DNA of 64,000 nt from CALAGJ01 sp964293305 (GCA_964293305.1 CAXYYO010000008.1:1-64000); one strand, 5' to 3'; counted from the first letter of the stretch, positions 54,450 to 64,000 are shown. Notes: generated by a model not told the origin, from the sequence alone. Translations and numbers: made by a program.

Positions 54450-55961
54450 TTATCCTTTTTTTGAAATTAAAAATAACCCAATGTATGTTAGTATTGCATT
54501 GATCAATAACAACTCAATACCAAAATGATAATTTCCGAATAGTGATGTAGCACTGGCTTGAATACTATCTATCCACCCCCCTGAAAGCCTTAACTGCTTT
54601 GCGTACCAGCTATTATTATTAAAAAAATCTAACAATAAAATTACTACCGGTGCCACTATACAAACTGTTCTACTAGAAGCATCATTAATGATCCTTTTTG
54701 TCAATATGCCAAACATAAATAAGCCCAGTAAGGGACCATAAGTAAAACCTGCCACTTTCAGTATTACATCAATGATGGATTTATTGTCCATCCATTTGAA
54801 TAGCATAACGCAGACAAAGAAAATCACGGCAAAGGTGAAATGAACCGTTAGGCGTTTTCGCTTTTTTTCTTGTTCGCTCAGTTCTGCATTTCTATTAATG
54901 CCCAAAATATCAATACAGAAAGATGAAGTTAATGCAGTAAGTGCACCATCCGCACTGGGAAACAATGCTGATATTAATCCAATGATAAAAATAATACTAA
55001 TGATGGGGGATAAATGTTGAAGTGCCACTGTGGGAAATAGATCGTCCCCTTTTACTGCTAAATTATTTTGCGCAGCAAACAAATACAATAATCCTCCTAG
55101 TAACAAAAACAGGAAGTTTACAATTACCAGTACCACACTAAAACTAATCATATTTTTTTGTGAATCGCCCAAAGTTTTTACACTAATATTTTTTTGCATC
55201 ATTTCTTGGTCGAGGCCTGTCATACCAATAGTAATGAATGCACCTCCAATAATTTGTTTAAGAAAAAATCCAGAGCTGGAAGCATCTGTATTGAAGATAT
55301 GTGTAAATCCTTTATCTGAAAGTACAGCCATGCTTTCTGCAAAATTCAAATGAAGTGCTTGCATAATACTTACCACACATACTACAAGGCCAAGCAGCAT
55401 AAATGTGGTTTGTAAAGTATCTGTAATGACAATTGTTTTTACACCACCTTCAAAAGTATAGAGCAATATCATTAAGAGTATTACAAATGTGCTGAGCCAA
55501 AATGGTACACCTAATTCGTTTAGGATAAAAAGCTGTATTACATTGATCACAAGATATAGTCTGGCTGTGGCACCCAATACACGGGATATTATAAAAAAAG
55601 CGGCCCCGGTTTTATAGGCCCTTGTGCCAAACCTTGTTTGCAGATAATTATAAATTGAAGTGAGTTGTAAACGATAATACATGGGCAAGAGAACAAATGC
55701 TACTGCAAAGTATCCGATAAAGTATCCGATAACAACCTGAAAGTATCCGAAATTGTTTGTACCTACCGTGCCGGGCACACTTACAAAGGTAACTCCGCTA
55801 AGGGATGTGCCAATCATACCGAAGGAAACCAACATCCAATTGCTGTTTCTGTTTCCTATAAAAAAAGAATCATTGTTACTGTTTCTGCTGGTGTACCAGG
55901 CCACTGCTAATAGCAACAAAAAATAAGCAATTACAATGCTAAAAAGTAATACTGATGACAT
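54450..55961 (-). CDS. Sodium:solute symporter family protein
   Basis: 503 residues, about 13 membrane helices, SSS/LeuT-fold family. GNRNSNWMLVSFGMIGTSLS and SALFPSADGALTALTSSF are family segments, and Na2-site-like Ser residues are visible in the latter. The solute (sugar, amino acid or sialic-acid-like) cannot be assigned. It is first of a five-gene minus-strand run. Confidence 0.88.
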   Translation of the reverse strand: MSSVLLFSIVIAYFLLLLAVAWYTSRNSNNDSFFIGNRNSNWMLVSFGMIGTSLSGVTFVSVPGTVGTNNFGYFQVVIGYFIGYFAVAFVLLPMYYRLQLTSIYNYLQTRFGTRAYKTGAAFFIISRVLGATARLYLVINVIQLFILNELGVPFWLSTFVILLMILLYTFEGGVKTIVITDTLQTTFMLLGLVVCVVSIMQALHLNFAESMAVLSDKGFTHIFNTDASSSGFFLKQIIGGAFITIGMTGLDQEMMQKNISVKTLGDSQKNMISFSVVLVIVNFLFLLLGGLLYLFAAQNNLAVKGDDLFPTVALQHLSPIISIIFIIGLISALFPSADGALTALTSSFCIDILGINRNAELSEQEKKRKRLTVHFTFAVIFFVCVMLFKWMDNKSIIDVILKVAGFTYGPLLGLFMFGILTKRIINDASSRTVCIVAPVVILLLDFFNNNSWYAKQLRLSGGWIDSIQASATSLFGNYHFGIELLLINAILTYIGLFLISKKG

Positions 55962-56010
55962 GGTTGCAAATAAAGGTTTTATGTGATATAATTATTATCA
56001 TAAGATTTAT

Positions 56011-56589
56011 ATGCGTCACCAATTTATTATTGCAAAAAATAATGAAGTGATAGATGCAGTAGCGGTATTTTGTGGCTCACTATGTGGCCGGAATGAGAAT
56101 TTTGAAAAGACTGCTGTTCAAATAGGCAGTCAACTCGCTTTACACAAAAAGAAAATTGTGTATGGTGGGGGGAATAAAGGATTGATGGGTGCGGTTGCCA
56201 ATGGCGCACTACAAAATAATGGGCGTGTATTGGGAATAATGCCGAAACTGCTGAGCAGTAAGGAGCACTTGCATACGGGCATAACGGATATACAGATAGT
56301 GCCGGATATGCACACACGAAAACGCTTGATGTATGAAGCATGTGACATAGCCATTGTACTTCCTGGGGGCTTTGGCACAATGGATGAATTGTTTGAAATG
56401 ATTACCTGGAATCAATTACTTATTCATGATAAAAAAATTATCCTACTAAATATTTCAGGCTACTATGATGCGTTGATAAAACATCTTCATATCATGCAAG
56501 AAGAAAATTTTCTGTATAGTAACTGGCAGCAAATGATTATTATCTGTCAAGCAGCAGATGATGCTATTGCTTGGATTATAGAAAATTAA
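56011..56589 (+). CDS. LOG-family phosphoribohydrolase
   Basis: 192 residues with both LOG motifs: the binding segment IVYGGGNKGLMGAVANGAL and PGGFGTMDELFEMITW (PGGxGTxxE). These enzymes release the base from nucleoside 5'-monophosphates, cytokinin ribotides in plants. In bacteria the usual substrate is uncertain. It is a single gene, divergent from the symporter. Confidence 0.9.
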   Translation: MRHQFIIAKNNEVIDAVAVFCGSLCGRNENFEKTAVQIGSQLALHKKKIVYGGGNKGLMGAVANGALQNNGRVLGIMPKLLSSKEHLHTGITDIQIVPDMHTRKRLMYEACDIAIVLPGGFGTMDELFEMITWNQLLIHDKKIILLNISGYYDALIKHLHIMQEENFLYSNWQQMIIICQAADDAIAWIIEN

Positions 56590-56670
56590 AAGGTAAATAA
56601 TTTTATGCAGAATGGGTCTTTGATTGCTGTTTAATCCCTTTTTTATTGCCTTTCAATCATTGGGCGTAGC

Positions 56671-57810
56671 CTAAATAAATAGTTTTATTAAGGAATAAAC
56701 ACCAGCAGCTACTAACCCACTTACAGGTATTGTAAGCACCCAAGCCCAAATGAGGTTTACTGTAACGCCCCATCGCACAGCACTCAATCTTTTTGTAGCT
56801 CCCACTCCTATAATTGACCCTGTAATAGTGTGCGTAGTACTAACCGGTGCGCCTAAATTTGCAGCTGTAAAGAGGGTAATGGCTCCTGCTGTTTCGGCAC
56901 ATACACCTTCTAAGGGAGTTACTTTTGTTATTTTGGTTCCCATTGTCTTCACAATCTTCCAACCACCGCTCATAGTGCCCACACCAATTGCAGTATAGCA
57001 TGCAATAGGTACCCACATAGGGATTGCACCCAGATCTGGAATAACATGCTCCGCAACCATAGCAGCACCAATAATACCCATAGCTTTTTGAGCATCACTA
57101 CCTCCATGTCCAATACTAAAAGCAGCAGAGGAAACTAGCTGTAGTTTCTTATACATATTAGCAGTGCGATAGGCATTCTCTCCTTTAAAATGGCTGTATG
57201 CATAAGACGCTATAAATATGATACCTAATGCAAGCAGTGCCCAAAATTCAAATGGCTTTTTAAACTCAATTAGAGTAAGACATGCGGTAATAACGGCCGT
57301 GATGATTCCTATTTTAAGCCAAAAGCTTTTTTGGATAGTAACGAGTGTGATGAATATCGATATGAGCATGCCAATGAGGGGTGCCAATATGATAAATAAT
57401 ATGGTAAGACTAATGCCGCCATCTAGTGAAAGGTTAATTGCATCCCAACCACTGTGCGCAACAGCTGCTCCAGCAAATCCACCAATCAAGGTATGTGATG
57501 ATGAGGAGGGAATACCATACCACCAAGTGAGTAGATTCCATGCTATTGCTGCTATTACACCAGCTAGTACAACATATAAATCGTAACTATCTTGATTTAC
57601 TGTTTTTGCTACAGTATTTGCTACTCCATGATCACTAAAAATAAAGAATGCTATCAGGTTAAAAAAAGCCGCCCATACTACTGCTTGAAATGGGGTAAGT
57701 GCTTTTGTAGATACAATAGTTGCTATTGAGTTTGCAGCATCATGAAATCCATTTATAAAATCAAATGCGATGGCTAGCATTATGATAACAATGAGTAGAG
57801 TTGAATACAT
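56671..57810 (-). CDS. PiT-family inorganic phosphate transporter
   Basis: 379 residues, about ten membrane helices. The two inverted PiT signatures are GFHDAANSIATIVSTKALTP and the C-terminal GAPVSTTHTITGSIIGVGAT; IPSSSSHTLIGG also fits. It imports phosphate or metal-phosphate with a proton or sodium gradient. It follows the DUF47 gene by 47 bp, a standard pairing. Confidence 0.93.
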   Translation of the reverse strand: MYSTLLIVIIMLAIAFDFINGFHDAANSIATIVSTKALTPFQAVVWAAFFNLIAFFIFSDHGVANTVAKTVNQDSYDLYVVLAGVIAAIAWNLLTWWYGIPSSSSHTLIGGFAGAAVAHSGWDAINLSLDGGISLTILFIILAPLIGMLISIFITLVTIQKSFWLKIGIITAVITACLTLIEFKKPFEFWALLALGIIFIASYAYSHFKGENAYRTANMYKKLQLVSSAAFSIGHGGSDAQKAMGIIGAAMVAEHVIPDLGAIPMWVPIACYTAIGVGTMSGGWKIVKTMGTKITKVTPLEGVCAETAGAITLFTAANLGAPVSTTHTITGSIIGVGATKRLSAVRWGVTVNLIWAWVLTIPVSGLVAAGVYSLIKLFI

Positions 57811-57857
57811 AAGATTTGGTTGTGCTTAATACCGATTACAGTAAAGTTTAAACTTAA

Positions 57858-58502
57858 TTATGCGTACTTTACAATGATTGATTCAATCACATTTACCACA
57901 TCTTCACATTTATCAGTTGCTGTTTCTAAAGCATGGTAAATTTCTCTTTTCTTAATTAAAATTTTTACATCCGTTTCCATTTCAAAAAGTCGTTCAATAC
58001 TCATATCAAACACATCATCTGCCTGATTTTCAATACTGTTTACTTTTACAAGAGAGCCTGTCATTTCTTGAAGGTTTTTCATGTTTTTCAAACCCTGTAT
58101 TGCAATCTTCATTTCTATAGTGGCTTGCTCTATAAGCTCTGCTAATTTTTTTATGCCACTATCATCGGGATTTACGTTATAGAAATTAATTTTTTTAGCT
58201 GAGGCATAAATATAATCTGCTACATCATCTAAAGCAGTAGCCAAGTAGTGTATATCTTCTCTATCAAATGGAGTAATAAAATTAAGCCCCAATTCCATAA
58301 AAATGCGATGGGTAGTTTCATCATTTTTATGCTCAAGATTTTCTAATTCTGAAGCTAAAGCAGATCGTTTTTCTTTATCAGGTTCATTTACCATTTGTTT
58401 TAAAATTTTTGACATGGTAAGAACAGTGTCTGCCACATTTTCAAATAAAGCATAAAAAACTTTATCCTTAGGCATAAATAACTTCATGATATTGAGGGCC
58501 AT
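57858..58502 (-). CDS. DUF47/PhoU-like protein, partner of the PiT transporter
   Basis: 214 residues, all-helical, with PhoU-like repeats (LENLEHKNDETTHRIFMELG and VKVNSIENQADDVFDMSIER). DUF47 proteins are thought to regulate PiT transporters. The two genes form one minus-strand unit. ATGs at 58502 and 58487 are both possible starts. Confidence 0.9.
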   Translation of the reverse strand: MALNIMKLFMPKDKVFYALFENVADTVLTMSKILKQMVNEPDKEKRSALASELENLEHKNDETTHRIFMELGLNFITPFDREDIHYLATALDDVADYIYASAKKINFYNVNPDDSGIKKLAELIEQATIEMKIAIQGLKNMKNLQEMTGSLVKVNSIENQADDVFDMSIERLFEMETDVKILIKKREIYHALETATDKCEDVVNVIESIIVKYA

Positions 58503-59014
58503 CTAAAAATATTTTTACAAATGTATTGCACATCAACATTAAAATAAAAGATAATATAATGATAACAATTTGGCAACATTAAATTAGCATTAAAATATTA
58601 TCGTAATTTGTATTTGCCATACAAATATCATTTTGTAATTACCTTATTTGTATTACTCATTTCTAAAAAACATGTACAATTTCTAATGTATACAGTGGAT
58701 ATTACATTGAATATTAGAAGAACCGTGACGCAAATTTATATAAGCACCAACACTATAAGAATTGGCGATTCAACTCATCAACTGTATTTGGAGGCATCTA
58801 AGACAGAAAGCAGGTTTTTATTAGTGGCAATTTTCAAAGCATACTGATTGCCGTTTTATGCTGTAAAATGATTTAATAATGGTATTATAAAACCTATCAT
58901 GTGTATACTTTTTGAAGAACAGCTTAATTTGTGTATCAACTATATTGATATAAAAATTTTGACGAATTAATAATTTCATAATATAAATCTTATTTAGGTA
59001 GCATAATATCAAGT
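58503..59014. other. AT-rich intergenic region, nothing recognised
   Basis: About 510 bases. One short frame (58608-58847) has AT-driven composition and no recognisable family, so it is not called. The promoter of the DUF47-PiT unit probably lies near 58503-58600, but no clear boxes were found. Confidence 0.4.
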
Positions 59015-59022
59015 CATATTTG

Positions 59023-59085
59023 CCACGGTTCCTAGCAGAACGAGCAGATTTACAATACGGCCTCTTTATTTAAGGAGGCTTTTTT
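59023..59085 (+). ncRNA. Candidate small RNA or leader with intrinsic terminator
   Basis: CATATTTG (59015-59022), a near-consensus -7 box identical to that of the trp promoter, is followed about 40 bp later by the hairpin GCCTC (59060-59064) / GAGGC (59075-59079) and six T. No coding frame fits between. A transcript of roughly 60 nt is possible. The -33 element is not evident, and downstream the MBL gene lies on the same strand, so a terminated leader is the alternative. Confidence 0.35.
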
Positions 59086-59215
59086 GTATCCATCACTTTT
59101 CATCTAATATTGCAAATTGATATTTGCTCTGAAAAAGAGAACTCCTGTTATGCTTAAAGTATGTATAAAATTAAGCTAGATACAATTGAAATGGGAGTAA
59201 ATAAAATTTTTACAC

Positions 59216-60106
59216 ATGATGTTATTTACAATTAATACGGGATATTTTAAATTAGATGGCGGAGCCATGTTTGGCGTTGTTCCAAAATCTATATGGGGCA
59301 AACTCAACCCTGCGGATGAATCAAATCTTTGCAACTGGGCTATGCGCTGCTTACTCATTGTAGATGGTAATAAAAAAATATTAATTGATACAGGCATTGG
59401 TGATAAACAGGATGCAAAATTCTTTAGTCATTATTATCTAAATGGCAATGATAGTTTAGACCAATCGCTTGCAGCGCATGGATTTTCGAAAGATGATATC
59501 ACAGATGTAGTGCACACACATTTACATTTTGATCATTGTGGTGGAAGTATTATTCGCAATGAAACTGGCGACCTAATTCCTGCTTTTAAAAATGCCATTT
59601 ATTGGTCCAATCAAACACATTGGAAATGGGCCACTGAACCCAATGACAGAGAGAAAGCATCCTTCTTAAAAGATAATATTTTACCAATAGAAATATCAGG
59701 GAAGCTACAATGGATAAAAGGTGGTGCCTTACCTTCCATTGCCAGCGGTACTATGCCGCTTGAGTTTGTGCCATCCGGAATTATTCCTAATCTTTCATTC
59801 TTATTTGTACATGGCCATACCGCAGCCATGATGCTACCGGTAATAGAATATAAACCCAATGAATTTTTAGTGTATATGGCAGATTTATTGCCAGCGGCAG
59901 CACATATTCCTTTGCCTTATGTAATGGGTTATGACATGTTTCCTCTTACCACTTTATTTGAAAAGAAATCATTTTTATCCGAAGCCTATAAAAAGAATTA
60001 TACCTTGTTTTTTGAGCATGACGCATTCAATGAATGTTGCAACCTGCAGCTTACTGATAAAGGAATAAGAGTGAAAGAAGTATTTAATTTATCAGCATTG
60101 CAATAA
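59216..60106 (+). CDS. MBL-fold metallohydrolase
   Basis: 296 residues with the metallo-beta-lactamase signature HTHLHFDHCGG near residues 100-110 and later metal ligands in FLFVHGHTAAM and YTLFFEHDAFNE. The N-terminal segment MLFTINTGYFKLDGGAMFGV resembles lactonase/hydrolase subgroups. The substrate is unknown. Tandem ATGs lie at 59216 and 59219. Confidence 0.87.
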   Translation: MMLFTINTGYFKLDGGAMFGVVPKSIWGKLNPADESNLCNWAMRCLLIVDGNKKILIDTGIGDKQDAKFFSHYYLNGNDSLDQSLAAHGFSKDDITDVVHTHLHFDHCGGSIIRNETGDLIPAFKNAIYWSNQTHWKWATEPNDREKASFLKDNILPIEISGKLQWIKGGALPSIASGTMPLEFVPSGIIPNLSFLFVHGHTAAMMLPVIEYKPNEFLVYMADLLPAAAHIPLPYVMGYDMFPLTTLFEKKSFLSEAYKKNYTLFFEHDAFNECCNLQLTDKGIRVKEVFNLSALQ

Positions 60107-60143
60107 GCGGGAAAAGGCAAAGATTTTAATCATTGCACCCCGC

Positions 60144-62264
60144 CTATCCTTCCTGAATGGGAATGCTTTTTTCTGCTACTACAACCAAATCTTGTTGCTC
60201 CACATTCATAGGAAGCATGCCAACTTTTACAATGGCTCTTTTACCACGCAGCTCTAGTACAATACCAACCTGATGATTTTTTTTCAACTTTACCTTCGAC
60301 CCTATGGCAATATGATCAGTTGTTTCAATAAATTTTTCGTTGATTTTTTTTACAAGTTTACTAACGACCAGTTTCTCTTTTTTGCCCAATAAAAGACGTT
60401 CTATTTCTTTTACAGCGGCATCTTTATCTGCCGTGTTTTTCCATTCTTTAATAGCTTGCTTAAGCTTGCGTTCTGTTTCCTGAAACTGTTGTATTCGGTC
60501 TTCCTTTATTTTATTTTGCTGTGCTAAAATTTCAACCTGTCTTTTATGTTTTTCTCTTTCCGTTTCGGCATGTAAATGCTTATGCAATTTTTCATTCTCC
60601 GACAGGAGTTTATTCAATTCCTTTTTTCCTTTCTCTAATATTTGCAAGTCCTGTTCTGTACGATTGAGCAATTTATCTAAGCGAAAATGATCTTCATCTA
60701 CCAACTTTCTGGCCCGCTCTATAAAAGGGCGTGGCAAGCCAATTCTTTCAGCTATTGAAAAGGTATAACTACTTCCAGGTTTGCCCACTACCAGTTTATA
60801 AAAAGGCAATAAATTTTGTTCATCAAAAGCCATAGAACCATTTACGATACCGGCTGTATGATTGGCCATTACTTTCAGATTGAGGTAGTGCGTAGTTACC
60901 ACACCCATAGCATGTCGATGATTGAGTTCCTGTAAAATTACTTCTGCAAAAGCACCTCCCAAGTGTGGATCGCTACCACTACCCAATTCATCTATAAAAA
61001 ACAAAGTTTTACCATTGGCCCATTCTGTAAAATACTTCATGTGAATGAGGTGTGAAGAATAGGTGCTAAGGTCAAATTCCAAACTCTGGGTATCGCCAAT
61101 ATGGATAAAAATTTGCTTAAAAATTCCTATTTCAGAGCTAGGATTTACAGGTATCAATAAACCACTTTGCAACATGATCTGGCATAGGCCAATCGTTTTC
61201 ATGGTTACTGTTTTTCCACCGGCATTGGGACCACTTATTACCAGTATCCTGTTTTTATCATCTAGCTTTACTGTTATAGGATGAGTTTCTTTTCCAGATT
61301 GTCTATTATAAAGTAACAATAAAGGATGATACATTTCTTTTACATCAAGATGTGCTGATTTGCATAGATTGGGAAACTGACCATCCACCTGCACTGCAAG
61401 TTTTGCCTTGGCCATTATAAAATCAAATTCGTATGCAATGCCGGCCCATGCATGCAAAACCGTTCCAAAGGGCATTACAGATGCAGTAAGTGTACGAAGA
61501 ATACGAATGATTTCCTTTTGTTCATCCTGCTCTAAGGAAAATACTTCATTGTTTAATTCTATGGTTTCCTCGGGTTCTATAAAAGTTGTTTTCCCGGTAT
61601 CACTCTCCCCGTGCAATATTCCTTTTACCTGTCTTTTATGCTCTGCAAACACAGCCACAACACGTCTACCACTACTAAAACTTTCATCAATGTCCGCAGT
61701 ATAACCAGCTTTAGCCAATCTGCCCAGCACCCTTTCAAAAGCACGGCTTAAGGTTTGTCTGGCTTTATAAAGCGATTGACGAATACATTGCAAATCTATA
61801 CTTGCATTATCCCTGACCTGTCCTTTTTCATCCAGCACTTCGTCTATTAATGATATAATTTTTTTATCATAATCGGCCTGTTCAATTACAATACTAATGG
61901 CTGCAAATGCATCCCTACGTTCAGCATTAAACCAACGATATATAGATTCCGTATTGATGCATAAATGACGAATGAGCAACCATTGCTCGCCACTCAAAAT
62001 AGCACCGGGTATCGTTATCAATTTCAACTCCTTACTGATGTCTTCAAAAAAATCATTGGGAAAAGAAGTGCCCTGCATACGCAAGAGTTTCATTTCATAA
62101 GTTTGTCGAAGTTCCAATTCAATATATTCCAGTTTTGTATGGGTACGCAGCTGCTCTGCCATTGTTTTTGCAGCAGCACTCTGGCATCCATTTTTTACCA
62201 GCAATTTTATTTTTTCAAACTCTAATTGAATGCCCGCAGATTCGGGATATAAACGTATGCTCAT
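60144..62264 (-). CDS. mutS2: MutS2-like ATPase lacking the Smr domain
   Basis: 706 residues. The MutS core has Walker A ISGPNAGGKTVTMKTIGLCQ, Walker B KTLFFIDELGSGSDPHLGGA and SFSSGRRVVAVFAEHKRQVK typical of MutS2. A long coiled coil (about 530-640) and a KOW-like domain (GSKVKLKKNHQVGIVLELRG) follow. Canonical MutS2 continues into a C-terminal Smr endonuclease domain, which is absent. MutS2 acts on branched DNA or stalled ribosomes in other bacteria; the role here is uncertain. Confidence 0.87.
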   Translation of the reverse strand: MSIRLYPESAGIQLEFEKIKLLVKNGCQSAAAKTMAEQLRTHTKLEYIELELRQTYEMKLLRMQGTSFPNDFFEDISKELKLITIPGAILSGEQWLLIRHLCINTESIYRWFNAERRDAFAAISIVIEQADYDKKIISLIDEVLDEKGQVRDNASIDLQCIRQSLYKARQTLSRAFERVLGRLAKAGYTADIDESFSSGRRVVAVFAEHKRQVKGILHGESDTGKTTFIEPEETIELNNEVFSLEQDEQKEIIRILRTLTASVMPFGTVLHAWAGIAYEFDFIMAKAKLAVQVDGQFPNLCKSAHLDVKEMYHPLLLLYNRQSGKETHPITVKLDDKNRILVISGPNAGGKTVTMKTIGLCQIMLQSGLLIPVNPSSEIGIFKQIFIHIGDTQSLEFDLSTYSSHLIHMKYFTEWANGKTLFFIDELGSGSDPHLGGAFAEVILQELNHRHAMGVVTTHYLNLKVMANHTAGIVNGSMAFDEQNLLPFYKLVVGKPGSSYTFSIAERIGLPRPFIERARKLVDEDHFRLDKLLNRTEQDLQILEKGKKELNKLLSENEKLHKHLHAETEREKHKRQVEILAQQNKIKEDRIQQFQETERKLKQAIKEWKNTADKDAAVKEIERLLLGKKEKLVVSKLVKKINEKFIETTDHIAIGSKVKLKKNHQVGIVLELRGKRAIVKVGMLPMNVEQQDLVVVAEKSIPIQEG

Positions 62265-62378
62265 TTTTTAAACAGCTGCAAAAATAGAAGGGCTGAATGG
62301 ATACAGCATCAATTTGTTTTTAAAGACATTATAAATTTTTATCCCTTTATCGTTTTTACAGAATTAATATGCACTTAA

Positions 62379-63284
62379 CTATGGATATAAAATTTCACGC
62401 ATGGCTTTTATTTGATCTGGGCCAATGCCACAACAACCCCCAATGATATCAGCACCAAGGCCCATCCATTCCTGAACCATTAATGCACAGGACGAAGAAT
62501 TTCCTAAGCCAGTCCATGTTTTACTATCTGCATGATAAACCGCACCAGAATTTGGATAAACAACAATTTTTTTGTCCCCGGATTTTACTTTAATGGATTG
62601 TATCAATCCTGAAATGTATTGCGGAGCCGTACAATTTACTCCTAGGGCAAAAACAGTGGAGTGCGAAGCAAACAGTGCGGCACAATTGGCTATAGGAGTA
62701 CCATCACAAATATGTGCATCATCTTTACAAGAAAATGAAACCCAAGCAGGCTTTTCTTGAGATTGTAATATTTCAGATAGCACTACAGCTTCTTGAAAAG
62801 AGGGAATAGTTTCGCAGGCCAGGATATCCACATTTGATTGATTCAACAAATTGATTCTTGGCGCATGAAAATGAAATAACTCCTCATCAGTAATCATATA
62901 ATTGCCCCTATATTCAGACCCATCTGCCATATAAGCACCATAAGGCCCAATGCTGGCAGCAATTAAAGGCACAGAAGATAGTGGATGATTGACCATAAAG
63001 CGGTCCACTGCAGCTTCTGCTACTTTTACAGATTTCAAAATCAATTCCATGGCTGTCGATTCATCATATCCAATGGACATAAAACCAGGAATGGTAGCTT
63101 GATAGCTGGAACTAATAATACACTGTGCACCCGCTTCAAGATAAACCAAATGCGCCAGTATGATTGCCTCCGGATTAGATGCCAGTAGATTTGCGCTCCA
63201 TAATTTTTGGTTCAGATTACATCCTTGTCTTTCTAATTCATTAGAAAGGCCACCATCCAGCAGCATTGGATATATAAACTCCAT
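62379..63284 (-). CDS. mmuM: Homocysteine S-methyltransferase
   Basis: 301 residues. The TIM-barrel methyltransferase has zinc ligands in FALGVNCTAPQY and the C-terminal ADIIGGCCGIGPDQIKAM. MLLDGGLSNELERQGCNL is the typical start. It methylates homocysteine, probably with S-methylmethionine, to give methionine. No permease partner is adjacent. Confidence 0.88.
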   Translation of the reverse strand: MEFIYPMLLDGGLSNELERQGCNLNQKLWSANLLASNPEAIILAHLVYLEAGAQCIISSSYQATIPGFMSIGYDESTAMELILKSVKVAEAAVDRFMVNHPLSSVPLIAASIGPYGAYMADGSEYRGNYMITDEELFHFHAPRINLLNQSNVDILACETIPSFQEAVVLSEILQSQEKPAWVSFSCKDDAHICDGTPIANCAALFASHSTVFALGVNCTAPQYISGLIQSIKVKSGDKKIVVYPNSGAVYHADSKTWTGLGNSSSCALMVQEWMGLGADIIGGCCGIGPDQIKAMREILYP

Positions 63285-63380
63285 TTAATCAGTTATTTTA
63301 AAGTGTTATCAATATGAAATATATTTTGCACACAAGAAGAAATCCTTTACAAAGATAGAGATGCATAAAGGAAAATTTTT

Positions 63381-63456
63381 GGCGTGTCCCTACGGGCCAG
63401 GCTTTACACTACAAGTCCTCGCTGCGCTGCGGGCTTTTCGCTGCAATCCCTCACGC
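63381..63456 (+). repeat. Dispersed GGCGTGTCCCT repeat, copy 2
   Basis: GGCGTGTCCCTACGGGCCAG to ATCCCTCACGC. It shares the same ordered blocks and orientation as copy 1 (2308-2394), with a slightly shorter middle. The rest of 63285-63588 is AT-rich with no gene. Confidence 0.75.
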
Positions 63457-63588
63457 AATAAAGATTGTAAATAAAAATTCTTTTTACTACAAATATTGCA
63501 GTTGACATTTATAACAAAGCCGAAACGCTGCATACAACAGCATTTGATAACAATAAATTTAGCTGTTTGCTGATCCTATATTTTCAAA

Positions 63589-64000
63589 TTACTTCGAGAG
63601 GTGTACATTAATTTTATACAGTTTACTCAATCCATTTTCACTACCGGATATTGTTTCAAGATAGCTATATACATCCTTAAATTTTTGAGGAATGAGTTTT
63701 GAACGCCTGCTTGTGAAGTACAATGTATGAGTATTTTGGTCATAGAAAGGACAATATTCCATATACTTTGTATTAATAATCGCACCCATATTCTCACTGG
63801 CTTTCCACTCCCCATGCTCATCTTTTTTGGCAATGTATAAATCGCCGCTACCAAATCCATCAGCCGTATTGTATCTGGTATAAATGATATAACTTTCGTC
63901 TTTTGCAACAAAGGCGTTAAACTCATATCCTTCACTGTTTATATGATTGTTCAATAACATGGGTGGAGCATATTCCTCTCCGTTAAATTTACAGAAATAG
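63589..64000 (-). CDS. PD40 (WD40-like beta-propeller) protein, 3' part
   Basis: The frame stays open through the window end, so only the last 137 residues are seen. VAKDESYIIYTRYNTADGFG, SGDLYIAKKDEHGEWKASEN and NTHTLYFTSRRSK are PD40 propeller blades, as in TolB-like and OmpA-linked envelope proteins. The N-terminal part, including any signal peptide, lies beyond 64000. An ATG at 63960 is internal and not the true start. Confidence 0.75.
   Translation of the reverse strand, partial: YFCKFNGEEYAPPMLLNNHINSEGYEFNAFVAKDESYIIYTRYNTADGFGSGDLYIAKKDEHGEWKASENMGAIINTKYMEYCPFYDQNTHTLYFTSRRSKLIPQKFKDVYSYLETISGSENGLSKLYKINVHLSK

Noticed and set aside
58608..58847. A 79-codon open frame between the DUF47 and MBL genes
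   Set aside because: AT-driven composition, no family resemblance and no promoter or ribosome-site support; probably chance.
1..64000. CRISPR arrays, rRNA and tRNA genes, and complete IS elements
   Set aside because: No regularly spaced repeats, no tRNA T-loop motif, no rRNA segment and no intact transposase were recognised by eye; a covariance or profile scan would be the decisive check.

Overview
The window is AT-rich chromosomal DNA from a member of the Bacteroidota, most likely a Chitinophagaceae relative. This is inferred from family content: a SusC/SusD pair, TamB, an IPExxxVDY protein, bifunctional HisB, a membrane pyrophosphatase and an acpP-fabF-rnc block. Promoters of the Bacteroidota type (TTTG, about 19 bp, TAnnTTTG) precede many genes. 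No rRNA, tRNA or CRISPR array was recognised. Many start codons given here are downstream ATGs chosen over longer TTG-initiated frames.

Layout. 1-2244 (minus): start of a trp operon (trpE, trpG, 5' end of trpD) behind a promoter, a leader peptide with three tandem Trp codons and a terminator/antiterminator. 2300-9450: an accessory island. It holds a dispersed repeat, the C-terminal remnant of a tyrosine recombinase, a promoter, then a run of cassette-like genes: a TlpA-like thioredoxin protein, a small secreted protein, a HigBA toxin-antitoxin pair with a broken toxin, a SulP transporter and a decayed MntA/HepT pair. They are separated by long imperfect inverted repeats resembling integron attC sites and by a roughly 450-bp repeat family. 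The first two units have cassette ends complementary to their own inverse core, as in integron cassettes. 9565-14292: tamB. 14765-17673: rplM-rpsI-rpsB-tsf. 17967-25711: a TPR membrane protein, a PfkB kinase, a SusCD pair and a divergent LacI-type regulator. 25740-33256: Fe-S assembly (IscA-like, IscS), methylmalonyl-CoA epimerase, acpP-fabF-rnc, a GNAT, a YcxB-like protein, a PhoD-like phosphatase and an IPExxxVDY protein.

33424-38313: a membrane pyrophosphatase fused to a C-terminal OmpA-like domain, then YHYH, YwqK-like and SCO1 lipoproteins. 38397-43075: rodA/mrdA (cell elongation) divergent from holA. 43078-47617 (minus): hisGDCB behind a second attenuator whose leader peptide has three tandem His codons. 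47635-50242: an FKBP lipoprotein and dnaB, with three DnaA-box-like sites upstream of dnaB. 50272-55961 (minus): a vWA protein, hpt, a LysM glucosaminidase, an O-methyltransferase and a sodium/solute symporter. 56011-64000: a LOG protein, a PiT/DUF47 phosphate pair, a possible small RNA, an MBL-fold hydrolase, MutS2 without an Smr domain, a homocysteine S-methyltransferase, a second copy of the dispersed repeat and a truncated PD40 protein.

The most unusual parts are the decaying integron-like cassette array, the two amino-acid attenuators built to one plan, the pyrophosphatase-OmpA fusion and the DnaA-box cluster beside dnaB.
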